From an uncultured Lachnospiraceae bacterium (lineage in GTDB: Bacteria > Bacillota > Clostridia > Lachnospirales > Lachnospiraceae), in contig CANRBX010000005.1 of assembly GCA_947628955.1 (NCBI GenBank), forward strand, positions 1 through 64,000: a stretch of DNA of 64,000 nt. The letters are read 5' to 3'. Position numbers and translations under genes: made by a program. The notes under the pieces were generated by a model, which was not told the origin of the DNA, made no database searches, and worked only from the letters and a program-made list of their open reading frames with translations. Shown here one piece after another: positions 8,136-15,830 of the stretch (positions are counted from its first letter, which is position 1; every line of letters begins with the position of its first letter).

Positions 8136-9086
8136 ATGTTTGCGGATATGCACTGTGACACGCTGTATAAAATCCGGGAAAAGAGGAAAAACGGGCAGGA
8201 TCAGCAGCTCCGGGACGGAGCGGGGCTGTGCGTAAATCTGGAAAAGCTGCAGAAGTCAGACTGCCTGGTTCAGAACTTTGCGGTTTTCATCGACCTGAAG
8301 CAGACGGACTCGCCGTATCAGGACGCGCTCGGGCTCGCGGATCTCTTTAACAGGGAGATGGAGCAGAACGACACTCTGATCCGGCAGGCCGTGGACGCGG
8401 AGGAAATCCGGAAAAACCGTGAGGAGGGCCGGATGTCAGCGCTGCTCACGCTGGAGGAAGGCGGGATGTGCGAAGGGGAGATTGAAAAACTGCACGCTCT
8501 CTATGACCGCGGTGCCCGCATGATGACGCTGTGCTGGAATTACGAAAATGAGCTCGCATATCCTGCGGCGGCGGGAAGCTCGGCAGGAGGGCTGAAGAAA
8601 AAGGGCTTTGAATTTCTGGAAGAGATGGAGCGGATCGGCATGGTAGCGGACGTATCGCATCTGTCGGACGCCGGGTTTTTCGACGTTGCGTCCGCATGCA
8701 GAAAGCCGTTTGCCGCCAGCCACTCGAATGCGCGCGCATTGTGCGGCCATGGACGGAACCTGACGGATGAGATGCTGCGGACCCTGGGGCAGAAGGGAGG
8801 CGTCGCGGGGCTCAATTTTTATCCGCTCTTTCTCTCTGAACACCCGGATCCGGGGGAGGGCCTTGACTGGATCGCGAGGCATGCCTGCCATATGATCAGC
8901 AAGGGCGGAGAAGAATGCGTGGGCCTGGGTTCCGACTTCGACGGCTTTGAGGGAGGCAGCACACCGGAGGACTCCGGGCACATTGATGAGCTCATCCGGG
9001 CGTTTCAGAAGGCCGGGCTGACCATGCGCGTCATTGACGGCATCCTCTGGAAAAATGTGATGCGCCTGTACCGCGAGGTGCTGTGA
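8136..9086 (+). CDS. Membrane-type dipeptidase, peptidase family M19
   Basis: A 316-aa protein of the renal dipeptidase family, zinc enzymes cleaving dipeptides including D-amino-acid-containing ones. Metal ligands are recognisable: the N-terminal DMHCDT, a Glu in LLTLEEGG, His in DVSHLSD and ASHSNA, and the GLGSDFDG signature near the C-terminus. No signal peptide, so probably cytoplasmic. ATG 8136 is used because GGGGAGGAAAG lies 3-12 bp upstream; the frame is open to 8100. It may act in peptide or peptidoglycan-peptide turnover, but there is no operon partner to confirm this. Confidence 0.9.
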   Translation: MFADMHCDTLYKIREKRKNGQDQQLRDGAGLCVNLEKLQKSDCLVQNFAVFIDLKQTDSPYQDALGLADLFNREMEQNDTLIRQAVDAEEIRKNREEGRMSALLTLEEGGMCEGEIEKLHALYDRGARMMTLCWNYENELAYPAAAGSSAGGLKKKGFEFLEEMERIGMVADVSHLSDAGFFDVASACRKPFAASHSNARALCGHGRNLTDEMLRTLGQKGGVAGLNFYPLFLSEHPDPGEGLDWIARHACHMISKGGEECVGLGSDFDGFEGGSTPEDSGHIDELIRAFQKAGLTMRVIDGILWKNVMRLYREVL

Positions 9087-9233
9087 GTGCCGGAAACCGC
9101 CGGAAGGTCCGCGGGAACAGATTTCCTGCGGCCGTGAAATAGGGAAATTTGATAAAAAAGGTTCCTTTTTTGTCCTGGACATGATAAGATAGCTGCAGGA
9201 TAGGAAACGGAAAAGAACAAGAGGGAGATTCTT

Positions 9234-10160
9234 ATGAAAAGTACGACATTGGTGATAATGGCGGCCGGCCTGGGAAGCCGTTTCGGGGGAGGAGGCGTCA
9301 AGCAGCTCACTTCCTTTGGCCCGTCAGGTGAGATCATTATGGACTACTCGGTTTTTGACGCCGTTGAGGCAGGCTTTGACCGGGTAGTATTTGTGATCCG
9401 CAGAAGTATGCTGGAGGATTTTCAGGCTGTGATCGGAAGCCGGATCGGGAAAAAGGTTCCGGTCTTTTATGCGTTTCAGGAGATGGACGACCTGCCTGCC
9501 GGGTTTACGGTGCCGGAGGGCAGGGTAAAGCCCTGGGGAACCGGCCAGGCAATTCTCGCCTGCCGCGGGATCGTGAAGGAACCGTTTGCCGTGATCAACG
9601 CGGACGACTATTACGGCAAGGACGCCTTTCGGATGATCCACGATTATCTGGTCCGGGCAGAGTGGCAGAATCAGCCCAGATATCAGTTCTGCATGGCGGG
9701 CTTTGTGCTGAAAAACACTCTGTCAGAGTACGGCGGGGTGACCAGAGGGCTCTGCCGCCTGAATGACAATGGCGAGCTGGCCGAGATCTGTGAGACGAGA
9801 AATATCGTGAAGACCCCGGAAGGGGCAGCGGTTCAGGGCGCGGACGGGACACTTGCGCCTCTTGACCCGGAAACGCTCGTGTCGATGAATTTCTGGGGCT
9901 TTACCCCGGACTTTATTGACGGGCTGGCGGCCGGGTTTGAATATTTCCTCTCGAACATCGGGGGAAGGGAGACAACGGCGGAATATCTGCTCCCGACGAT
10001 CGTCGACCGCCTGCTCAAGAAGAAGCGCGTGGATCTGACGGTGCTTCCATCCGGCGACCGCTGGTTTGGCGTGACTTTCCGCGAGGATGTGCCGTTTGTG
10101 CAGCAGAAATTTGCGGAGCTGGTCGCAGAGGGCGTATATCCTGAAAACCTGTTTGGATAA
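9234..10160 (+). CDS. Nucleotidyltransferase family protein (sugar-phosphate NTP transferase fold)
   Basis: A 308-aa protein with the NTP-transferase signature at the N-terminus (MAAGLGSRFGGGGVKQL: glycine-rich loop, Arg and Lys). A mid-region NADDYYGKDAF resembles the acidic metal-binding site of sugar nucleotidyltransferases. The sugar substrate cannot be read from the sequence. AGAGGGAG precedes the ATG. A HAD phosphatase follows after 34 bp and may be cotranscribed. Confidence 0.8.
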   Translation: MKSTTLVIMAAGLGSRFGGGGVKQLTSFGPSGEIIMDYSVFDAVEAGFDRVVFVIRRSMLEDFQAVIGSRIGKKVPVFYAFQEMDDLPAGFTVPEGRVKPWGTGQAILACRGIVKEPFAVINADDYYGKDAFRMIHDYLVRAEWQNQPRYQFCMAGFVLKNTLSEYGGVTRGLCRLNDNGELAEICETRNIVKTPEGAAVQGADGTLAPLDPETLVSMNFWGFTPDFIDGLAAGFEYFLSNIGGRETTAEYLLPTIVDRLLKKKRVDLTVLPSGDRWFGVTFREDVPFVQQKFAELVAEGVYPENLFG

Positions 10161-10194
10161 GGCGGAGATTTCTGACTGGGACACGAGGTGAAAA

Positions 10195-10983
10195 ATGGCG
10201 GAGCGCAAAGCGGTATTTTTTGATATTGACGGAACCCTGTGGGATTTTGAAAACCGGATACCGGAGAGTGCGGTGGCGGCGATCCGTGCGCTGCAGAAGA
10301 ACGGCCATCTTGCACTGCTGTGCAGCGGGCGGACGCGCGCGTTTATCCGCGAGCCGAAGCTCCTGGACATCGGATTTGACGGGATCGTCTCCGGCTGCGG
10401 CACGATGATCGAATATGAGGGCCGGGTGATCTTCCGCAGGAGCCTGGAGCAGGAGCTTCTGGAGCATACGGTGCGCACCGTGCGCAGATATGGCTTCCGG
10501 CCGATCCTGGAGGGCCCGGAGTACCTGTATATGGACAGGGAAGAGTTTGCAGAGGATCCGTATGGAAAAAAACTGATCTCAGAGATGGGGGACTGCCTGC
10601 TCGGCATCTCAGACCACTGGGGAGAGTGGGAGGTCTCCAAGCTTGCCTGCGCGACGGAAGGCGCGGACCGGGAACCGTGCTATGAGCAGCTCGCCCGGGA
10701 TTATGATTACATCATTCACAACGAGGCGGTCACCGAGATGATCCCGAAGGGATTCGGCAAGGATACGGGGATCCGCCGGGTCTGCGGCCTGCTCGGCATG
10801 CCTCTGGAGGACACGTTTGCATTCGGGGACGGGATGAATGATATCGGGATGTTTGAGGTGGCAGGGACCGGCATCGCGATGGGCAACGGCTCGCCTGCCG
10901 CAAAGGAAGCCGCGGACTATGTGACCGATCCGCTCCATGAGGACGGCATCTGGAACGCATGCGCGCGGTTCGGACTGATATGA
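10195..10983 (+). CDS. HAD superfamily hydrolase, Cof/IIB type
   Basis: A 262-aa protein with HAD motif I (FFDIDGTLWD, nucleophile Asp near residue 10), motif II (CSGRTRAF), a C2-type cap (about residues 85-185) and motif IV (FGDGMNDIGMF). This is typical of Cof-type phosphatases acting on sugar phosphates or related metabolites. The substrate is unknown. It follows the nucleotidyltransferase closely and ends 12 bp before the next start; the compact layout suggests one transcript. Confidence 0.88.
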   Translation: MAERKAVFFDIDGTLWDFENRIPESAVAAIRALQKNGHLALLCSGRTRAFIREPKLLDIGFDGIVSGCGTMIEYEGRVIFRRSLEQELLEHTVRTVRRYGFRPILEGPEYLYMDREEFAEDPYGKKLISEMGDCLLGISDHWGEWEVSKLACATEGADREPCYEQLARDYDYIIHNEAVTEMIPKGFGKDTGIRRVCGLLGMPLEDTFAFGDGMNDIGMFEVAGTGIAMGNGSPAAKEAADYVTDPLHEDGIWNACARFGLI

Positions 10984-10994
10984 GAGGGTGCCAT

Positions 10995-12233
10995 ATGGAG
11001 ATCAGGGCGGTATTTATGGAAGACCGGAGCGGGAAACCGCTATGTCAGGTCAGGCGGTTCGGACCGGAGACGGCAAAGCGCGTAAGGCGCTTTCACGAGA
11101 GCTTTCCGGAGTATCAGATGACGCCGCTGGCAGAGCTGAAGGACCTGGCGAAATGGGCGGGGGTTGCCTCGCTCTGCGTGAAGGACGAGAGCTTCCGCTT
11201 CGGGCTGAATGCGTTCAAGGTGCTCGGCGGGAGCTGGGCGATCGCGGCCTGCATAGCCGGAAGAACGGGCGCAGGCCCTGAAGAGATGACCTTTGAGAAG
11301 CTGGTGAGCAGGGACGTAAAGGAAAAGCTGGGAGATCTCACTTTTGCCACGGCGACCGACGGAAACCACGGGCGGGGCGTCGCGTGGACGGCGAACCGTC
11401 TGGGCCTGAAGAGTGTTGTGTATATGCCGAAGGGGAGCGCACCGGAACGGCTTTCGAACATCCGTGCTCTCGGGGCGGAGGCGTCGGCCACGGACCTGAA
11501 TTACGACGATACGGTGAGGCTTGCGAGAGCCGAGAGCGAAAAAAACGGATGGATCCTTGTGCAGGACACCGCGTGGCCGGGCTACGAGGAGATACCAGGC
11601 ATGATCATGGAGGGCTACACGACCATGGCGGCGGAGGCTTTTGAACAGCTCGGCGAGAGGCTGCCGACGCATGTGTTTCTGCAGGCCGGGGTCGGCTCGA
11701 TGGCGGCTGCCGCTGCCGCGTATTTCGCAGCGGTCGGCGGGAAGGAACGGCCGATTACTGTGATCGTGGAGCCTGACCAGGCGGACTGCTTCTACCGGAC
11801 GGCGGCAGCGGACGACGGGAAGCTCCATGCGGTGACCGGAGAGATGCGCTCGATCATGGCAGGCCTTTGCTGCGGCGAGCCGAGTCCGCTCGCCTGGGAG
11901 ATCCTGCGGGATTACGCGGACTGCTTTATCTCCATCCCGGACACGGCGGCAGCGCGGGGCATGCGCATACTTGGAAACCCGTCCGGGGCGGATCCGCGGG
12001 TGATCTCGGGGGAGAGCGGCGCCGCCGCCTTCGCTTCCGCGATCGAGATCCTCACAAACCCGGAGCATGCGCATCTGAGAGAGAAGCTGCAGCTGAATGC
12101 GGATTCGCGCATCCTGTGCTTCTCGACCGAGGGCGATACGGACAGGGAGAATTACAGGCGGATCGTGTGGGACGCGGCGTACCCGGCGTCTGACCCTGGC
12201 TCCCGCTGCGCTGGAAAGGACAGGCATCTGTGA
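10995..12233 (+). CDS. dpaL: Diaminopropionate ammonia-lyase
   Basis: A 412-aa fold-type II PLP enzyme that converts 2,3-diaminopropionate (and often D-serine) to pyruvate and ammonia. The PLP lysine lies in LNAFKVLGGSWA and the substrate/PLP-phosphate motif is TATDGNHGRGVA, both hallmarks of the YgeX/DpaL family. C-terminal ISGESGAAAF is also typical. ATG 10995 follows GAGAGGGTG; the frame is open to 10959. In E. coli ygeX sits near a carbamate kinase gene (yqeA); here arcC is 9 kb away. It is followed by the tRNA-Pro terminator on the other strand. Confidence 0.92.
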   Translation: MEIRAVFMEDRSGKPLCQVRRFGPETAKRVRRFHESFPEYQMTPLAELKDLAKWAGVASLCVKDESFRFGLNAFKVLGGSWAIAACIAGRTGAGPEEMTFEKLVSRDVKEKLGDLTFATATDGNHGRGVAWTANRLGLKSVVYMPKGSAPERLSNIRALGAEASATDLNYDDTVRLARAESEKNGWILVQDTAWPGYEEIPGMIMEGYTTMAAEAFEQLGERLPTHVFLQAGVGSMAAAAAAYFAAVGGKERPITVIVEPDQADCFYRTAAADDGKLHAVTGEMRSIMAGLCCGEPSPLAWEILRDYADCFISIPDTAAARGMRILGNPSGADPRVISGESGAAAFASAIEILTNPEHAHLREKLQLNADSRILCFSTEGDTDRENYRRIVWDAAYPASDPGSRCAGKDRHL

Positions 12234-12307
12234 CGCTTACTTACAAAAGCGGGCCGGAAAATGTAATAAAAAAGTGTGCCTCACACATCTGCACACTTAA
12301 AACACTT

Positions 12308-12368
12308 AAAAAGGAGTATCCGATCATTTGCAGCTGCAGGAACAATGCTGTAAATGATCCGATACTCC
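12308..12368 (-). terminator. Intrinsic terminator of tRNA-Pro (minus strand)
   Basis: A long hairpin: 12313-12329 pairs with 12352-12368 with one C-C mismatch, extended inward by 5 bp (12330-12334/12347-12351) to a 12-nt loop. On the minus strand it is followed by TTTTT (12308-12312), 20 bp past the tRNA end. It may also stop + strand transcripts from dpaL. Confidence 0.8.
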
Positions 12369-12388
12369 GAACTGTATCTGTGGAAAAA

Positions 12389-12462
12389 TCGGGGCAACAG
12401 GATTTGAACCTGCGACCTCTCGGCCCCCAGCCGAGCGCGCTACCAAGCTACGCCATACCCCG
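12389..12462 (-). tRNA. tRNA-Pro (anticodon GGG)
   Basis: The 74-nt minus-strand sequence folds as a cloverleaf: acceptor CGGGGTA/TGCCCCG, anticodon stem CTCGG/CCGAG around loop CTGGGGG, T-arm GCAGG-TTCAAAT-CCTGT, discriminator A. The anticodon GGG reads CCC/CCU proline codons. CCA is not encoded. Confidence 0.95.
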
Positions 12463-12471
12463 AATAAACCT

Positions 12472-12500
12472 ATTTTACTAGATAACGTCTTTTTTGTAAA
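12472..12500 (-). promoter_or_regulatory. Promoter of tRNA-Pro (minus strand)
   Basis: Read on the minus strand: TTTACA (12495-12500), 17 bp, TAAAAT (12472-12477), ending about 10 bp before the tRNA 5' end. Confidence 0.65.
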
Positions 12501-12574
12501 GAAGAAAATATTGAATTACAAGTATAATTTAAACTGACCTGTTTTTCTTTACATCCGGCTTTTTTCCTGATAAT

Positions 12575-12649
12575 ATGTAAATGATGACAGGGTCAAAAGT
12601 CATAAACCACAATCCGTATGGCATCATTTGCCCCTAACATCATGTAAAT
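12575..12649 (-). repeat. MITE-like interspersed repeat, copy A (short form)
   Basis: A 59-bp element (12583-12641) flanked by an exact 8-bp duplication ATGTAAAT (12575-12582 and 12642-12649). Ends are imperfect inverted repeats (13 of 17 bp) beginning GATG and ending CATC. In reverse orientation it carries the same blocks as copies B and C: CAAATGATGCCATACGGATTGT-type left arm and GTGGTTTATGAC-type right arm. Non-coding. The surrounding gap 12463-12801 also holds the tRNA promoter; I see no clear promoter for the coiled-coil gene in it. Confidence 0.8.
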
Positions 12650-12801
12650 ACATTCATGGAATGTGCGGCCGGACGCATTCACATTCATCTGTGTTCTGTC
12701 ATACAAAAGAGAAGATCAAAACTGCCGGAGCGGTTTCCGTGCAGTATTTTACCGGCATTTTACCCGCTGATTCAGCAAAATAATCTCAGGAGGAAGGAAG
12801 T

Positions 12802-13242
12802 ATGACAGAAGAGACGACCATGATTTTAGAACAGCTGCAGAAGATAAATACCAGACTGGAGAGGGTAGACAGCAGACTTGATAAGGTGGATGTCAGACTT
12901 GATAAAATGGACAGCAGGCTCGACAGGATGGATGTCAGGCTGAACAAGATGGACAGCAGGCTCGACAACGTGGATACCAGGCTGAACAGGCTGGATCTTC
13001 GCATGGAGAAGCTGGACACGAGGCAGAGCCTTCTCGAGTCAGATATGAGAGAGCTCAGGCTGACCGTGGAAAATGAGCTGAAAAGCAACATATCGATCAT
13101 CGCGGAAGGGCATCTGGATCTGAACAGAAAGCTTGACGAGGCGCTGCGCGGCGACAGCGACAGAGAGATGATGAAGCTCCGCCTGAATGTGATGGAGGGA
13201 GATATCAGGCGGTTAAAAAAACTGGCCGCTAAAGATACATAA
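12802..13242 (+). CDS. Heptad-repeat coiled-coil protein of unknown function
   Basis: A 146-aa, highly charged protein. Residues 17-74 are about eight near-exact heptads of the form R-L-D-K-x-D-x, with Leu and Val/Met/Leu at core positions, predicting a long parallel coiled coil. The DNA shows the same 21-bp periodicity (about 12850-13020). A second helical region, Glu/Arg-rich, makes up the C-terminus. There is no signal peptide or membrane helix. A strong AGGAGGAAGG lies 7 bp before the ATG. Similar short heptad proteins occur in Firmicutes without assigned roles; I do not recognise a function. Confidence 0.75.
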   Translation: MTEETTMILEQLQKINTRLERVDSRLDKVDVRLDKMDSRLDRMDVRLNKMDSRLDNVDTRLNRLDLRMEKLDTRQSLLESDMRELRLTVENELKSNISIIAEGHLDLNRKLDEALRGDSDREMMKLRLNVMEGDIRRLKKLAAKDT

Positions 13243-13287
13243 AAAGCTGATCAAAATCTGGCCTGAAAAACTGATTAAATCTGACGG

Positions 13288-13316
13288 TTGACAAATCTGG
13301 ATTTCAATGTTACATT
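13288..13316 (+). promoter_or_regulatory. Promoter of the leuA T-box leader
   Basis: A perfect TTGACA (13288-13293), 17-bp spacer and TACATT (13311-13316). The start would be near 13323, just before Stem I of the T-box. Confidence 0.75.
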
Positions 13317-13319
13317 TGA

Positions 13320-13614
13320 ATAACGAACCACAAAAGCGAAATGCGATGACGGAGAATAGTATGCTGATTTTCTTTTTTCAGAGAGACGCCGGGCGGTGCG
13401 AGGCGTCAGAAGAGATGAGCAGAACTCGCTCCCGAGCGGCTGCCCCAAATTCCTTATGGAAGAGTAGACGCAGACGGCTCCCGGCCGTTACCCCGGGAAG
13501 GATATATGACAGGCGTCTGTATCCGTTGAGTGCGTGAACATCACGAATGAGAGTGGTACCGCGAAAGAATATACTATCTTCCGCCTCTCGGCAGCAGCCG
13601 GGAGGCGTTTTTTT
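13320..13614 (+). ncRNA. T-box leader sensing tRNA-Leu, controlling leuA
   Basis: Stem I features: AGTA bulge near 13352, AGAGAG (13380-13386) and the distal-loop GGTGCGA. The specifier loop reads GAA-CTC-GCTCC; CTC at 13425-13427 is a leucine codon. A Stem III CCGTTA segment follows. The T-box core GAGTGGTACCGCG (13551-13563) carries TGGT, whose last base pairs with discriminator A of tRNA-Leu. The terminator is at 13582-13614. Uncharged tRNA-Leu should favour antitermination and leucine synthesis. Confidence 0.92.
13582..13614 (+). terminator. T-box attenuator terminator
   Basis: An 11-bp stem (13582-13592 with 13597-13607, one G-U pair), an AGCA loop and then seven T. It competes with the antiterminator formed around the T-box sequence. 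Confidence 0.92.
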
Positions 13615-13647
13615 CGCGAAAGCAATGAGCCGTGCAGAGACGGTGGA

Positions 13648-13680
13648 ACGCAAATCGTCTGCTTGCAGACAGATTTGCGT
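13648..13680 (+). other. Strong hairpin between the T-box terminator and the tandem repeats
   Basis: A 15-bp stem (13648-13662 with 13665-13680) with a single bulged A and a 2-nt loop; no T-run follows. It lies in the read-through part of the leuA leader. Confidence 0.6.
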
Positions 13681-13692
13681 GACAGCGGATCT

Positions 13693-13924
13693 ATAGGGCG
13701 AATGCCCGCGATTCCGGAAAACCGAAGGTTTTTCGGAATTGAGCACGGCTCATAAAGCCGCGGGAGCATCATGCTCCCGAGCAGCCATGTTGCGACGGAT
13801 GATAGGGCGAATGCCCGCGATTCCGGAAAACCGAAGGTTTTTCGGAATTGAGCACGGCTCGTAAAGCCGCGGGAGCATGATGCTCCCGAGCGGCCATGCT
13901 GCGACGGATGACAGGGCGAATGCC
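13693..13924 (+). repeat. 109-bp structured tandem repeat, two full copies and a partial third, before leuA
   Basis: Units at 13693-13801 and 13802-13910 differ at only a few positions; 13911-13924 starts a third. Each unit contains several inverted repeats: GGGC-GAAT-GCCC, ATTCCG...CGGAAT, CGGCT...AGCCG and GGGAGCAT...ATGCTCCC. It lies between the T-box terminator and leuA, so it is transcribed only on antitermination. Apart from these repeats and the hairpin at 13648, the 350-bp stretch 13615-13967 holds only the leuA ribosome binding site. Confidence 0.9.
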
Positions 13925-13967
13925 TAAATTAGTTTAATATGAAAACAAAAAAAGGAGAATGATAATT

Positions 13968-15650
13968 ATGATGAATTACAGGAAGTACACCCGTCAGTAT
14001 TTTATGCCGCCGGTGCGCAGCATGAAGTGGACCGAGAAGGAGTATGTGGATCACGCGCCTGTGTGGTGCAGCGTGGATCTGCGCGACGGCAATCAGGCCC
14101 TTGTCGTGCCGATGTCCCTGGAGCAGAAGATCAAGTTCTTTAAGCTTCTGGTCGAGGTCGGCTTTAAGGAGATCGAGGTCGGCTTCCCGGCAGCCTCCGA
14201 CACGGAGTACCAGTTCCTGCGCAGGCTGATCGAGGATGATCTGATCCCGGACGACGTGACGGTGCAGGTGCTGACGCAGGCGAGGGAGCATATCATCCGC
14301 AAGACGTTTGAGGCGCTTAAGGGGGCAAAGAATGCGATCGTCCATGTCTACAATTCCACGTCCCTGGCACAGCGCGAGCAGGTGTTCGCCAAGTCGAAGG
14401 AAGAGATCCTGCAGATCGCGGTGGACGGAGCAAAGCTTCTGAAGGAGCTGGCCGATCAGGAGGGGGCAAATTACCGCTTCGAGTACAGCCCGGAGAGCTT
14501 CACCGGGACAGAGGTGGACTACGCAGTGGAAGTCTGCAACGCGGTCCTGGACGTCTGGCAGCCGACGGCTGACCGGAAAGCGATCATCAACCTCCCGAGC
14601 ACGGTGCAGATGTCCATGGCACATGTGTACGCGAGCCAGATCGAATACGTCAACGACCACCTGAAATACCGGGAAAACGTGGTTCTCTCGCTCCACCCGC
14701 ACAATGACCGCGGCTCGGGCATCTCGGATGCGGAGATGGGCATGCTTGCGGGCGCAGAGCGCATCGAAGGCACCCTGTTCGGAAACGGTGAGCGCACCGG
14801 AAACGTGGACGTTGTGACGCTGGCGCTCAATATGTATGCGCAGGGCGTGGATCCGGAGCTCGATTTCACGAATATGACCGATATCACGGACAAATATGAG
14901 GAGTACACCGGGATGAAGGTGGACGAGCGGAGGCCGTACGGCGGCGCGCTTGTATTTGCCGCTTTCTCAGGCTCCCATCAGGACGCGATCGCGAAGGGCA
15001 TGAAATACCGAGAGGCGAATCACTGTGATACATGGACGGTTCCGTATCTGCCGATCGACCCGACGGATATCGGGCGCTCGTACGACGCGGATGTGATCCG
15101 CATCAACAGCCAGTCCGGCAAGGGCGGCGTCGGCTACATCCTTGAGCAGCACTTCGGCCTGAAGCTTCCGAAGAAGATGCGCGAGGCCATGGGCTACATT
15201 GCGAAAGGCGTTTCCGACAGCCTGCACAAGGAGCTGCAGCCGGAGGAGATTTTCGAGCTCTACAAGGAGAAATTTGAAAATATCACGGTTCCGTACAATA
15301 TTGAAGAGGTGCACTTCAAACAGCACAACGGCATTATCGCCGAGGTAACGGCAACCTACGAAGGAAAGAGAAGCGTGATCGTCGCCTCCGGAAACGGCCG
15401 TCTCAATGCGGTCAGCAACGCGATGAAGAAGCACTTCCGCCTGGAGTATGATCTGGTGACCTACGAAGAGCATGCGCTGGAGAAGAGTTCGAGCTCGCGC
15501 GCGATCGCGTACGTCGGGATCCGCGACAAAAACGGAAAGATCCATTTCGGATCCGGCGTGGACGTGGACATCATCAAGGCGTCGATCGCCGCGCTCCTGA
15601 CATGCATCAACCACATGGCGACGGCCCATTCAGATCAGGAGAACGCTTAA
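13968..15650 (+). CDS. leuA: 2-Isopropylmalate synthase, long (LeuA2/yeast-like) form
   Basis: A 560-aa enzyme that condenses acetyl-CoA with 2-ketoisovalerate, the first step of leucine synthesis. It has the HMGL-like TIM barrel with the signature SVDLRDGNQALV (residues about 36-48), the metal/substrate motif LHPHNDRGS and GNGERTGNVD, and a C-terminal LeuA regulatory domain (about residues 430-560) for leucine feedback inhibition. The length matches the long form typical of actinobacteria, fungi and many Lachnospiraceae. ATG 13968 follows AAAGGAG; ATGs at 13959 and 13971 are possible. Controlled by the upstream Leu T-box. Confidence 0.95.
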   Translation: MMNYRKYTRQYFMPPVRSMKWTEKEYVDHAPVWCSVDLRDGNQALVVPMSLEQKIKFFKLLVEVGFKEIEVGFPAASDTEYQFLRRLIEDDLIPDDVTVQVLTQAREHIIRKTFEALKGAKNAIVHVYNSTSLAQREQVFAKSKEEILQIAVDGAKLLKELADQEGANYRFEYSPESFTGTEVDYAVEVCNAVLDVWQPTADRKAIINLPSTVQMSMAHVYASQIEYVNDHLKYRENVVLSLHPHNDRGSGISDAEMGMLAGAERIEGTLFGNGERTGNVDVVTLALNMYAQGVDPELDFTNMTDITDKYEEYTGMKVDERRPYGGALVFAAFSGSHQDAIAKGMKYREANHCDTWTVPYLPIDPTDIGRSYDADVIRINSQSGKGGVGYILEQHFGLKLPKKMREAMGYIAKGVSDSLHKELQPEEIFELYKEKFENITVPYNIEEVHFKQHNGIIAEVTATYEGKRSVIVASGNGRLNAVSNAMKKHFRLEYDLVTYEEHALEKSSSSRAIAYVGIRDKNGKIHFGSGVDVDIIKASIAALLTCINHMATAHSDQENA

Positions 15651-15743
15651 AGCCGTCCGAAACCTCCCTGCGGATCAGAATATGGGCCGATAATTGTCTG
15701 TTTTGTCAAAAATGTCAGAGATAATTTCGATAATAGAATACAA

Positions 15744-15772
15744 TTGACATTAAATTGTGGAAGAGTTATACT
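15744..15772 (+). promoter_or_regulatory. Promoter of the carbohydrate transport operon
   Basis: A perfect TTGACA (15744-15749), 17 bp, then TATACT (15767-15772). The -35 lies in an inverted repeat with arms ACAATT/AATTGT (about 15740-15758), a possible operator. Confidence 0.8.
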
Positions 15773-15830
15773 GATTTTGCAAGAAAAATATGCGCAGCTG
15801 CGCAGTAAAACAGATAGGAGGTAGGAAAAT

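Noticed and set aside
12850-13020. 21-bp periodic DNA repeat, possible satellite or CRISPR
   Set aside because: It is fully explained by the heptad coiled-coil coding sequence and stays in frame.
13693-13924. CRISPR-like appearance of the 109-bp repeat
   Set aside because: There are only two units plus a fragment, they are directly adjacent with no spacers, and no cas genes are present.
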